Below the pieces are notes generated by a model. It searched no databases, had not been told where the DNA came from, and worked only from the letters and a program-made list of their open reading frames with translations. A program made the position numbers and the translations under genes. Shown in pieces: positions 53,220 through 61,873 of a stretch of 64,000 nucleotides of DNA. Position 1 is the first letter of the stretch. Each line of letters begins with the position of its first letter. The stretch comes from Marinobacter zhanjiangensis (GTDB taxonomy: Bacteria > Pseudomonadota > Gammaproteobacteria > Pseudomonadales > Oleiphilaceae), in assembly GCF_014651935.1 (NCBI RefSeq), contig NZ_BMXV01000003.1, positions 372,001 through 436,000 of the forward strand, written 5' to 3'.

Positions 53220-55220
53220 TCAACGCCTCCGCACAAAGTAAACCGAAAGCGGCTGCCCCACCAGGCTCTGCACCTGGCTACCCAGCGCCTCCGCACGAAC
53301 CTGCCGCGCCACGGGGCCCAGCGCCAGGCTGTGGCCGTCATGGTCCCGGGCTTTCAGCAGCTTCCATTCCACTTCATTGCTCACCAGACCCATCAGGTCC
53401 TTGAGCTGATTGACATCCTGCGGCCGGAACCAGCGGTCACGGCAGCCGCCCAGGCCGTAGAAGTCTTCCTCCCGCAGCAGTTCCTGCCACAGGGGATCCT
53501 GGCGGTTGTTCAGGGCCATGCGGCGCAGCCGGCGCAGGGTATCCCGGGTTGGCGCCAGGTTATGGGCGTCGACCATCTGGCGGATCTGCCGGTCGCCGGT
53601 GGTCTGCTCGGCAACAGCCGTGTGCATGTGCACCACCGCACCCTGGGTGGCGGCGTCGCTGACCAGAGTGGCCAGGGACAGGTCAGCCATGGTCGGTGAG
53701 GGCAGGCGGCCCATTTCCAGCCAGTGGACCCTGTGACCATCGGCCACGAAGCGACGGGCCACCGACCAGGGCCAGAACACAATATTGTTCAGGCCCAGTT
53801 CTTCGGAACGGCGGGTGGCGGTGGCCACATTGGCCAGGGACTCGTCCACCGCAATGATTTCCACATCATCGAGGTAGTAAGCCAGCTCCAGTGCCCGCTG
53901 GCCGGACTGGGCGCCACAGATCATCATCCGCAGGGTGCCGGGCAGGGCGTCGCTGTCCAGACCCAGCTCCTGGGCCATGATGGATTTCAGGCTGGTCTCG
54001 GCGTGATAGGCGAGATGGTTCCAGCTTGGCCAGGCCTGGGGGATATCGGGGCGGGCCAGCGTCAGTTCGTCGGCCTTTTCCTCGAAGTTCTGCTTGATGG
54101 ACTCATCCAGTGCCCGGTCGTAGTAGCTGGCGGCCATCAGCGGCTGTACGCCAGCGGGCCATTCGGTCAGCGACCACCGGCCCAGTTGTGCGGCAAAGCT
54201 CTGATGGAACAGGGCGCCGTACAGGGCACTGATCATCGTACTGCCCACCAGGGCATCCAGCGGGTCGTTCATGGCCAGCTGGGCGGCAATGCTGTTGTTG
54301 ATGGTTTCTACCAGTTGTTCTTCGTCCGTCTCCGCCACCAGCGCGTAGCCGGTGCGATCCACGTAGCGGGCGATGGCCAGGGTCAGTGGCTGCAGTTCAT
54401 CCCGCAAGGTTACCGTCTGCGCCACTTCCGCAATGATCGCCCGGCGCAGCAGGGTAACCAGTTCCTCGATGGCCGGGTCCGGCATCAGTGTTTTGTCCAG
54501 GGCCAGGATCAGCAGCTCGTCTTCTGCGGCGGCATCCAGCAGCACTTCGGCATTGGGATTGTCCAGGTCATACTGCTGGCGCAGGATGGCGGCACAGAAG
54601 CGACCGATTTCCTGGTGCGGCAACTCATTGCGGCGCAGCAGGCTGATGGCGTCCAGCGCCAGCTCCGTGTCCGCCTGATGCACCTCGATCTCCGCAGCAC
54701 ATTTGAGCATGCCACTGAAGGCCGAGGGCCAGTCCAGCCCCAGTTGGATCAGCTTGCGGTAATGCAGGTAGGCGACATCGAACTGGCCCTGCTCACGCTT
54801 GGCATGGGCCACACCGCAGAAAGCGGCGGCGGATTGCCGGTCCAGATCCAGTGCCTTCACAAAGTAGGCTTCCGCCTTGGCCGGGCGCTCCGTCCGCAGG
54901 GCCCAGTAGCCCAGGTTGCAGTACTGCTGGGGCTGGTCCGGCTGATGCTTCAGGCTGCTCTCGAACAGGCTCGCCGCCCGCGCCAGCTCCCCGTCATCCA
55001 TCTCCACCCGCCCCAGCAGGCCAAGGCCGCCGGCATGGCCGGGCTCCAGGGTCAGCGCCCGGTTCAGCAACTGGCGGCATTCCTGCCGCGCCAGCAGGCG
55101 TTCAACGTAGCGGCGCTGTGGGTGGTTGGACTCGCCATAGGCTTCGTTCGCCTCCAGCACCAGCCGGGCCACCTCAGCATTCCGTGACTCGGAAACCTGA
55201 ACATTGTGTTGTGCTTGCAT
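53220..55220 (-). CDS. TPR protein with methyltransferase-like domain, flagellar locus
   Basis: 666 residues from ATG 55220. The N-terminal third (about 50-185) has TPR repeats (LLNRALTLEPGHAGGLGLLG, AYFVKALDLDRQSAAAFCG). The later part resembles a SAM-binding Rossmann fold (LRMMICGAQSGQRALELAYY, then EIIAVDESLANVATA). Together this resembles TPR-methyltransferase proteins found beside flagellin genes. The frame is open 53 codons further upstream without homology. It is followed by the Maf-type glycosyltransferase in the same direction, so a role in flagellin modification is likely (inference). Confidence 0.75.
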   Translation of the reverse strand: MQAQHNVQVSESRNAEVARLVLEANEAYGESNHPQRRYVERLLARQECRQLLNRALTLEPGHAGGLGLLGRVEMDDGELARAASLFESSLKHQPDQPQQYCNLGYWALRTERPAKAEAYFVKALDLDRQSAAAFCGVAHAKREQGQFDVAYLHYRKLIQLGLDWPSAFSGMLKCAAEIEVHQADTELALDAISLLRRNELPHQEIGRFCAAILRQQYDLDNPNAEVLLDAAAEDELLILALDKTLMPDPAIEELVTLLRRAIIAEVAQTVTLRDELQPLTLAIARYVDRTGYALVAETDEEQLVETINNSIAAQLAMNDPLDALVGSTMISALYGALFHQSFAAQLGRWSLTEWPAGVQPLMAASYYDRALDESIKQNFEEKADELTLARPDIPQAWPSWNHLAYHAETSLKSIMAQELGLDSDALPGTLRMMICGAQSGQRALELAYYLDDVEIIAVDESLANVATATRRSEELGLNNIVFWPWSVARRFVADGHRVHWLEMGRLPSPTMADLSLATLVSDAATQGAVVHMHTAVAEQTTGDRQIRQMVDAHNLAPTRDTLRRLRRMALNNRQDPLWQELLREEDFYGLGGCRDRWFRPQDVNQLKDLMGLVSNEVEWKLLKARDHDGHSLALGPVARQVRAEALGSQVQSLVGQPLSVYFVRRR

Positions 55221-55434
55221 GGAACACCTCATCAACCGGGCCGCGGCAAGTGGCGGCAAGGATCTGCAGTTTTCTTGACGGTTTTTGCCGTTGTTAGGGG
55301 AGGTGTTGCGAAGGGTGTGCCAGGTTTTGAGAAAAAAGCAGCCAATCGACGATCCGTGGTGGTTGACTGCCTTCTCCAATGTATCATTCAGTTTAAGAGT
55401 ATTGGTATTATCCTAAAAATAAGCGTTTTATAAC

Positions 55435-57495
55435 TTATTCTGGATCATCTATTGACTGATGTACCCATGGGTCATTTTCAAGCGAGTAGGTTTTATTGGT
55501 AACCGAATCAAAATGATCTGGTAATGCGCTGATGCATCCCAAGAATTCATCTTTCCATTTTTTTAAATAAACAGCGATTTCATCATTGTCAGACAAGGCT
55601 AGAGCATGAGCAAATCCCGCGTACAGGAAGTGCCTGACTGCTCCTCGAACCATAAAATAAAATGGCGGGTCCGATTTATACAGTTCACCCTCTAAGTAGC
55701 GACTAACCTGAGAGCAAAGTCGGGTTATATCCTTTTTGCCACGAAGTCGATTGCCTTCGGTCAATTCCCTGATTTTTTTAGACAGAGTTATAAGCTTTTC
55801 TTTTGTGCTATTTAGTACGCTTTCCATATCATTCAGAGAGACGGTTTCAGCATCTTCACTGAATATTAATCTCATGACTTTGCTGTGTTTTGAGGCTCCA
55901 TCGCTATGGCCAACGACTTCCTTGAACTCCCTTCCATCGATCCATTTGGAGCCTTCAATATCTGCTCCATCTGCGCAATTAAAAAATTGCGAGTCAGGGT
56001 AGACAGAACAAGTGGATTCGATTAACCCCTCCATCGCTCTTTTCGCAGTAAAATAAAGTGGAGTAGTATGTACAACGGTGTCATTGACACCTTTAACTGT
56101 AAAGGTGCTGCGTTTATGGAATACCTTCGCAGAAGTTTCCTTTAGCTCGGAGCCAATGATTTGATCTTCGCTCTCCATATATACCGAACGTTTGGAGTGA
56201 TGATGTTCATGATCCGTGAAGCCAAAGTCGGTACCGAATAAGAAGATGTTTCTGAGTCCCAGCTGAGTGCAGATAGCAATTGCCGCATTTGTACAGGTCG
56301 GAGCACCACCAGCAATATTGGTATTTTCGGATCCAAACATACCCCCGATAGGGTTTTCTTTCTTGAAATATAACCGCTGTTCGCCGAAAAGTCCCCAGAT
56401 CAAAGGACAGATTTGTGATGCTGCTATGATTCGGATTGATTTCAGCTTCTCCCTGTTATAGGAGCTGATGACGCGATAATTGATATAGTCGGATTCCAGT
56501 TCAACATGGAAGTCGGGGTAAACGTCATTTTCGATCAGGGCGCTGAGCCCGGTGCCTGCACTGACAAGAACCACCTGATCACGCATTTGCTTGATATCGT
56601 CTATACGGTTGTCCAGAGAGGGGCCACTTCCAACAATCAGCGTGGGAATGTCCGATTTCACGGTGCCTTTTGGTGGGATTACCCTGATTTTTTCGTGAAA
56701 GGCGTGGAGTGCATTATTGAGCTGTCGAAGCTCGTCGTCATAGTGTCCCCACGTCGTTAATGTCGTTATTGCCTCCCGGTCAATTCGCTTGGCAACGGCG
56801 GACATAACTGGGTCACCCCGTTCATTCAGGAACAGGTTCATCACTGGAAACATGGGGGTGAAATGCATCAGGTGCCGGACAAGAGCTCGCCACAAATCTT
56901 CTTCTGTGCGCTCAACCCCTATCAGAAAACGCAGGGAACGGTCGCTGCGCTGAAATGTTGAGCATACTTTTTGCCAATCAACGGTTAGCAGGCTAGCACC
57001 GAATATTTCCAGCTCGGGTTCGATGATGATGGCATTCTCAACCTCAGCCGTTGTCACAAGCTCCTCGATCTGATAGCCGAGCCCGACACCCTGAAAAACG
57101 ACCAAGGGGTAGAAATTAGGGATCGGATAACCCAGAAAAGACTCTCTTTTCAGTGGCGATTTTCTGACTATCTGGTCAACAGCTTTGTGAGCGAATCGTG
57201 GATGTCGGTATTCCCCCGGCCTTGGTGGTGGGAGAGAGGGCAGGAGTTTGCCTTCCTTGAAGGTGGACCTGAACAGTTCAACGCCCTGGTGGGCACGGGC
57301 TTTACCTTGCCCAAGATACAGCGACTTGCCGTCCACGTTGAGGTCCACTTCATCTTCAGCATTGCTAATGACGACTTCGGCCCGGGTTAGTTGGTAGCTT
57401 GCGAAATAACTGTAGATGTCCGGATAGTGTTGCTGAAAAAAGCGAAGATTATTTTCGCGACGTCGCGCAAATTCCAGTGCTTTGTTTTGAACCAC
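55435..57495 (-). CDS. Maf-type motility accessory factor, flagellin glycosyltransferase (DUF115)
   Basis: 686 residues from GTG 57495, which has GGAG upstream; TTG 57525 is an alternative. The core has the DUF115/MptE-like motif LIVGSGPSLDNRIDDI, then SAGTGLSALIENDVYPDFHV and LFGTDFGFTDHEHHHSKRS. Maf proteins transfer nonulosonic sugars such as pseudaminic or legionaminic acid to flagellin before export. The gene is visibly AT-richer than every neighbour, suggesting recent transfer. It lies directly next to the flagellin gene it would serve. Confidence 0.85.
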   Translation of the reverse strand: MVQNKALEFARRRENNLRFFQQHYPDIYSYFASYQLTRAEVVISNAEDEVDLNVDGKSLYLGQGKARAHQGVELFRSTFKEGKLLPSLPPPRPGEYRHPRFAHKAVDQIVRKSPLKRESFLGYPIPNFYPLVVFQGVGLGYQIEELVTTAEVENAIIIEPELEIFGASLLTVDWQKVCSTFQRSDRSLRFLIGVERTEEDLWRALVRHLMHFTPMFPVMNLFLNERGDPVMSAVAKRIDREAITTLTTWGHYDDELRQLNNALHAFHEKIRVIPPKGTVKSDIPTLIVGSGPSLDNRIDDIKQMRDQVVLVSAGTGLSALIENDVYPDFHVELESDYINYRVISSYNREKLKSIRIIAASQICPLIWGLFGEQRLYFKKENPIGGMFGSENTNIAGGAPTCTNAAIAICTQLGLRNIFLFGTDFGFTDHEHHHSKRSVYMESEDQIIGSELKETSAKVFHKRSTFTVKGVNDTVVHTTPLYFTAKRAMEGLIESTCSVYPDSQFFNCADGADIEGSKWIDGREFKEVVGHSDGASKHSKVMRLIFSEDAETVSLNDMESVLNSTKEKLITLSKKIRELTEGNRLRGKKDITRLCSQVSRYLEGELYKSDPPFYFMVRGAVRHFLYAGFAHALALSDNDEIAVYLKKWKDEFLGCISALPDHFDSVTNKTYSLENDPWVHQSIDDPE

Positions 57496-57620
57496 TATGT
57501 ACTCCAAGGGCAAAGATTGTTGCAATATCAGCGCCAGTATAGTTCAAGTCGGGTGATTGGCTAAGCAGAACGGAGCTGACTCCGCATCCCGAGAAAGAGT
57601 GCAGAGCCAGTGGGTATTTA

Positions 57621-59093
57621 TTAGCCCTGCAGCAGCTGCAGTACTTGCTGGGGACGGGCATTGGCCTGAGACAGGACCGACAGACCGGCCTGCTGAAGCA
57701 CCTGGGTTCGGGCCAGTTCCGCAGTTTCGGCCGCGAAGTCGGCATCGCGGATTCGGCTATTGGCCGCACTCAGGTTCTCCGAGGTGGTGCTCAGGTTGGC
57801 TATAGTGGATTCAAACCGGTTCTGCACGGCACCAAGTTCGCTGCGGATACTGTTGATCGTTGTAAGCGCCGAGTCCACCCTTTTTATCGTATCGTTGGAG
57901 CCTTCAACGGTCTTGACGTCGATGCTCTCGAGGTTGCCGGTCACGGCAATGACCTCGCCATCAAGGAAGCCGGCGTTTTGCGGATTGTCGCCGCCAATTC
58001 GGATGGTATCAAGCGCCTCGATACTGATTTGTCCCGTCAGTGTGCTGCCGATGCCCTCCACTCCGGTACTGGCTGTCGCGGTGTCAAGGCCGATATTGGT
58101 TGTTGAGGCATTGGCCAGGGTTCCTGTGGTGGCTTCTGAGGCCAGCTCTATATTACGGCCCTGATCGTCATTGAAGGCTATGGTTCCGGCGGCGGTGCCT
58201 TCGCTGGCGGAGAACCCTTCCAGTCCTAGATCGTTGACCGCAGTCACGACCTCGTCGAGCGTAACGCTGTCACCGCCTGTGCCGACGGGAATGGTGACTT
58301 CAACGGCAGTGGTGCCAACATTGAGGTTAAGGGAATAGGTGCCCCCGGAGGAGCTGTTATCGGTTACTTCCCCAAAATTCAATGTCTGGACGTTGGTTGC
58401 CGAGACAGTGGGCAGTCCTGGTATATTCGCTGAATCAATGGCCTCTGCCTTGGCTTTCGCCGAGTTGTCACCGTCTGTTCCCGGAATTTCATAGGGGTCG
58501 CTTTCGCCAACGGAGATCGTCAAGTCTCCGCCCGCGAGCGCATTATCACCGACTTCCCGGGTTCCGGACTGTGCCAGTCCACCGATCTGGTCTGTTTGCG
58601 ATCCCTTGGACAGGTCCACTTCAATGGTGTCGCCGGAATTGGCGCCCACCTGAAAGGTTTTCTCGCCAAACGAGCCGTCGAGGACCTTGAGTCCATTGAA
58701 CGTCGTCTGGTCAGCGATACGGCCGATTTCGTCCACCCGCTGCTGGACTTCCTGATCCAGTGCCAGTCGATCAGAGGCACTGTTGGTGGCGTTGGCGGAT
58801 TGCACGGCCAGATCCCGGATGCGCTGGAGATTGTTGATCACCTCGCCCAGGGCCCCCTCGGTTGTCTGGGCCAGCGAGATGCCATCGCTGGCGTTACGCT
58901 GCGCGACGTTCAGGCCGGAAATCTGGGACTGGAACCGGGTGGAAATAGCCAGACCGGCGGCATCATCCTTGGCGGAGTTGATGCGCAGGCCGGAGGATAG
59001 ACGCTCGAACGCCACGTTCGCCTCTGTCTGGGACTGATTCAGATTGCGCTGGGCGTTCAGTGACGCGATGTTGGTATTAATGACCTGAGGCAT
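57621..59093 (-). CDS. fliC: Flagellin A
   Basis: 490-residue filament subunit. Conserved N-terminal D0/D1 (INTNIASLNAQRNLNQSQ and [18 protein letters not shown]) and C-terminal D1/D0 ending [14 protein letters not shown], the surfaces that pack the filament core and are seen by TLR5. The middle (about 180-400) is Thr/Gly-rich and variable. ATG 59093 follows AGGAGA. Divergent paralogue of the flagellin at 59527. Its upstream region has a sigma54-like promoter, and no sigma28 site was found. Confidence 0.95.
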   Translation of the reverse strand: MPQVINTNIASLNAQRNLNQSQTEANVAFERLSSGLRINSAKDDAAGLAISTRFQSQISGLNVAQRNASDGISLAQTTEGALGEVINNLQRIRDLAVQSANATNSASDRLALDQEVQQRVDEIGRIADQTTFNGLKVLDGSFGEKTFQVGANSGDTIEVDLSKGSQTDQIGGLAQSGTREVGDNALAGGDLTISVGESDPYEIPGTDGDNSAKAKAEAIDSANIPGLPTVSATNVQTLNFGEVTDNSSSGGTYSLNLNVGTTAVEVTIPVGTGGDSVTLDEVVTAVNDLGLEGFSASEGTAAGTIAFNDDQGRNIELASEATTGTLANASTTNIGLDTATASTGVEGIGSTLTGQISIEALDTIRIGGDNPQNAGFLDGEVIAVTGNLESIDVKTVEGSNDTIKRVDSALTTINSIRSELGAVQNRFESTIANLSTTSENLSAANSRIRDADFAAETAELARTQVLQQAGLSVLSQANARPQQVLQLLQG

Positions 59094-59190
59094 AACAATT
59101 CTCCTGCTCAGAGATGCCGGAAGCCCGATTCCCGAATGTCGGAGAATCCCGCCGGCGTAATTTCGGTTGATTGCCGTTTCGAGGGTCCAA

Positions 59191-59206
59191 GCGAAGGGTA
59201 TGCCAG
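59191..59206 (-). promoter_or_regulatory. Candidate sigma54 promoter for flagellin A
   Basis: On the minus strand CTGGCATACCCTTCGC has GG and GC exactly 10 bp apart, as sigma54 requires, with the TGGCA half well conserved. Upstream of it (59207-59240) is AT-rich. Transcription would start near 59180, about 85 nt before the ATG. Confidence 0.6.
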
Positions 59207-59411
59207 TTTTGTTTTATAATTTTTATGGGTTTGTTTTTAAACAGGTTATCGGTTCGGTTCAGAGTGGTATGCGAATGGATCGGTGGAATTTAGAGGGCGT
59301 AAAGGGAAATGGGTTGCCGCTTTTTCAGCCAGCCAGTCCGTTCCAGGGGAGCTGAGAGAGGGCTCTGTTGCTTCGATTTACATTCCTTTACAAAAACGGC
59401 GGTATTTTTTC

Positions 59412-59438
59412 TAAAGGAACCCGGGCTGGCGCCGTTAA
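59412..59438 (+). promoter_or_regulatory. Sigma28 (FliA) promoter for flagellin B
   Basis: TAAAGGAA, then exactly 11 bp, then GCCGTTAA. The consensus is TAAAGTTT-N11-GCCGATAA. It lies 88 bp before the flagellin B start codon. The rest of the 433-bp gap 59094-59526 holds only the sigma54-like site and the two ribosome sites. Confidence 0.85.
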
Positions 59439-59526
59439 GCGATGCAACAGGGCGGCGCTCCCTAACAAAAGAACGGGCGCCAGACCTTTTCCATGAAATA
59501 ACGACATATGTCGAAGGAGAAGCATT

Positions 59527-60981
59527 ATGGCTCTCGGTATCAACACTAACGTTGCATCCCTTAGCGCTCAGAACCAACTGCAGAAATCCCAGGATCTGAG
59601 CAACCAGGCGCTGGAGCGTCTCTCCTCTGGTCTGCGCATCAACTCCGCCAAGGACGATGCTGCCGGTCTGGCCATTTCCACCCGTTTTCAGTCACAAATT
59701 CGTGGCCTGGATGTCGCTACCCGGAACGCCAACGATGGCATTTCCCTTTCCCAGACCGCAGAGGGCGCGCTGGACGAGATCACCAACAACCTTCAGCGTA
59801 TCCGGGATCTGTCGGTGCAATCCGCCAACGCCACCAACAGCGCTTCAGACCGGGCTGCACTGGATCAGGAAGTTCAGCAGCGGCTGTCCGAAGTAGAACG
59901 CATCTCTTCCCAGACTGCCTTTAATGGCTTGAAGGTGCTGGACGGCAGCTTCGGCGAGCAGCAGTTCCAGGTAGGTGCCAATGCGGGTGAAACGATTGGC
60001 ATTGACCTGTCGCAAGGGACCCGCCGGGACCAGATTGGCGAGCTCGCCGAGATAGAGGGTGGGGATGTGACTGCTGCCCTGGAGAAGGGGGATCTGGCTC
60101 TTACGGTTGGTGATGGACAGGAGGTCGAGATCGGTGCGTCCGATAATGATTCCGCTGCTTCAGTTGCCCAGGCGATTGACGACGCGAACGTCAGCGGGCT
60201 TACTTCCGTATCCGCGACTAACGTCCAGGATGTCGGATTTACAGCCATTGATGGCGCTCTTGCTTCTACGGGCAACGACACTACTTATGAACTGAGTGTC
60301 AGTATTGGAACCGGGGCTGCGATAACTATCACTGAAACCATTGCCGCTGGCAGCACAAACTCCCTGTCGGCATCCGACCTTGCCACCGCTATCAACGATG
60401 AGGGCATCGAAGGGCTGACTGCCAGTGCGAACTCAACCGGCGTGGTTTTGACCAATGATGAAGGTCAGAATGTCACCATTAACTCTGAGACAACCGCCGT
60501 GGGTACCTCAGCTGCCAGCGCCACTGGGACCGGTTCCGGTTTGGCCGTCGCTGCTGATACAACCTTCCGTGGACAGGTGTCCATCGAAGCGTTGGAGGAC
60601 ATCACCATAGGCGGTAGCAACCCGGACAGGGCTGGTTTCACTGACGGTGATATCGCGGTTGCCGAGGGTTCATTGGACACAATTGATGTGAAGACAGTGG
60701 ATGCTGCCAACGACGCGATAAAGCGTATCGATTCCGCCCTTAACTCGGTGAACGGGGTGAGAGGCGAGCTGGGCGCCATCCAGAACCGCTTTGACTCCAC
60801 CATCGCAAACCTGGCGACCACCTCAGAGAACCTGAGCGCTGCCAACAGCCGAATCCTGGACGCCGACTTCGCCGCAGAAACCGCGAAGCTCTCCAAGTCC
60901 CAGGTACTGCAGCAGGCCGGTATCTCGGTACTGGCTCAGGCCAATGCCCGTCCGCAGCAGGTTCTGTCCCTCCTGCAGTAA
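59527..60981 (+). CDS. fliC: Flagellin B
   Basis: 484-residue flagellin paralogous to flagellin A. Shares [36 protein letters not shown] and the [14 protein letters not shown]-terminus. The central region (about 175-400) differs strongly in sequence but keeps a similar length and Thr/Gly/Ala composition. ATG 59527 follows GAAGGAGAAGC. Driven by a clear sigma28 promoter, so it is a late flagellar gene. flaG lies downstream after a terminator-like hairpin. Confidence 0.95.
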   Translation: MALGINTNVASLSAQNQLQKSQDLSNQALERLSSGLRINSAKDDAAGLAISTRFQSQIRGLDVATRNANDGISLSQTAEGALDEITNNLQRIRDLSVQSANATNSASDRAALDQEVQQRLSEVERISSQTAFNGLKVLDGSFGEQQFQVGANAGETIGIDLSQGTRRDQIGELAEIEGGDVTAALEKGDLALTVGDGQEVEIGASDNDSAASVAQAIDDANVSGLTSVSATNVQDVGFTAIDGALASTGNDTTYELSVSIGTGAAITITETIAAGSTNSLSASDLATAINDEGIEGLTASANSTGVVLTNDEGQNVTINSETTAVGTSAASATGTGSGLAVAADTTFRGQVSIEALEDITIGGSNPDRAGFTDGDIAVAEGSLDTIDVKTVDAANDAIKRIDSALNSVNGVRGELGAIQNRFDSTIANLATTSENLSAANSRILDADFAAETAKLSKSQVLQQAGISVLAQANARPQQVLSLLQ

Positions 60982-60996
60982 GGGGCTGACGGTACC

Positions 60997-61022
60997 AACC
61001 GGAGCCTTCGGGCTTCGGTTTT
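60997..61022 (+). terminator. Terminator after flagellin B
   Basis: AACCGGAGCC pairs with GGCTTCGGTT around TTCG, one G-U, ending in TTTT. It would reduce read-through into flaG. Confidence 0.75.
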
Positions 61023-61051
61023 ACGCCGTTTGAAGATAGCGAGGTAAAGCT

Positions 61052-61489
61052 ATGAATGACGTTAACCTGACCAACCCGAGCCTGAAGCTGGTACGTACCA
61101 GCGACCAGGCACCGGTGAAGGCACTGTCGTCATCTCAGGCCGAAGGCAGGAATGCCTCCGACCTGGCATCGTCATCCGCAGGCAGTACGGCGCAAACCCG
61201 CTCCGCCGATCAGTCCAGCGAGCCATCGAAAGCCGAAAGGCTGCAGGCACGCAACGAGGATCAGCGCGAGGACCTGGGGGAAGCCGTCACCCAGCTGAAC
61301 GATTTCGTACAGAACGTTCAGCGGGACCTGCAATTTGAAGTGGATAATGAAGCCGGTCAGACCATCGTGAAGGTGGTGGACCAGCAGACCAAAGAAGTTA
61401 TCCGCCAGATCCCGGATGAAGTTGCCATGAGGTTGGCAGAAAACTTGCAGCAGGATGAACCGCTGACGTTGCTCAACATCAAGGTGTAG
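61052..61489 (+). CDS. flaG: Flagellar protein FlaG
   Basis: 145 residues. The N-terminal 70 are low-complexity (Ser, Ala, Gln). The C-terminal part has VQNVQRDLQFEVDNEAGQ and VKVVDQQTKEVIRQIPDE, the FlaG signature. FlaG affects filament length in several polar flagellates. It is placed between flagellin and fliD as in Vibrio and Pseudomonas. ATG 61052 follows GAGGTAAAGCT. Confidence 0.92.
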   Translation: MNDVNLTNPSLKLVRTSDQAPVKALSSSQAEGRNASDLASSSAGSTAQTRSADQSSEPSKAERLQARNEDQREDLGEAVTQLNDFVQNVQRDLQFEVDNEAGQTIVKVVDQQTKEVIRQIPDEVAMRLAENLQQDEPLTLLNIKV

Positions 61490-61531
61490 AAGCTTGCCGC
61501 TTTTCGCCTGGTAACAGCAACGGTATTTCAG

Positions 61532-61562
61532 CACCGCCGCACCCCCCAAGGGTCCGGCGGTG
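61532..61562 (+). terminator. Hairpin after flaG
   Basis: CACCGCCG pairs with CGGCGGTG, and ACCC with GGGT inside. It lies 42 bp past the flaG stop, followed by TTCTGCGTT. Likely terminator with a modest T tract. Confidence 0.55.
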
Positions 61563-61600
61563 TTCTGCGTTAAGGGCTGTTCGCAGAGTTTGAATTTTGG

Positions 61601-61730
61601 CCCCCTCTCCCCCGGAGGGAGAGGGACGGGGTGAGGGGGGAGGAGATCAACTCCTGGTTTCGCCTTGGCGCCCTTTGGGCGCTCCCCCTCACCCTAGCCC
61701 TCTCCCTCGAGGGGAGAGGGCATCACTTGG
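61601..61730. repeat. REP/MITE-type inverted repeat element, copy 2
   Basis: About 130 bp. Same layout as the copy at 53068: CCCCTCTCCC and GGAGGGAGAGGG at the left, GGGGTGAGGGGGGA inside, then TCCCCCTCACCCTAGCCC and GGGGAGAGGG at the right. It lies between flaG and the fliD promoter. Confidence 0.75.
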
Positions 61731-61805
61731 GCGTTGCTCTCGGCCTTTGGTCAGAGCGTAGTTACATGGCGTTACAAATTGGCATCAGAATATCCGGAAA
61801 AGGGG

Positions 61806-61832
61806 CAAAGTTTTGCCGCCCGCTGCCGATAA
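61806..61832 (+). promoter_or_regulatory. Sigma28 (FliA) promoter for fliD
   Basis: CAAAGTTT, 11 bp, GCCGATAA: one mismatch to TAAAGTTT-N11-GCCGATAA. It lies 41 bp before the fliD start. Confidence 0.88.
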
Positions 61833-61873
61833 ACTGATCAGTAGACGTTAAGCCCCCTTGAGGAGGCATGGTT

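Noticed and set aside
59094..59290. Sigma28 promoter for flagellin A
   Set aside because: TTATCGG occurs on the plus strand near 59246 but no matching -35 lies at the required distance; the sigma54-like site is better.
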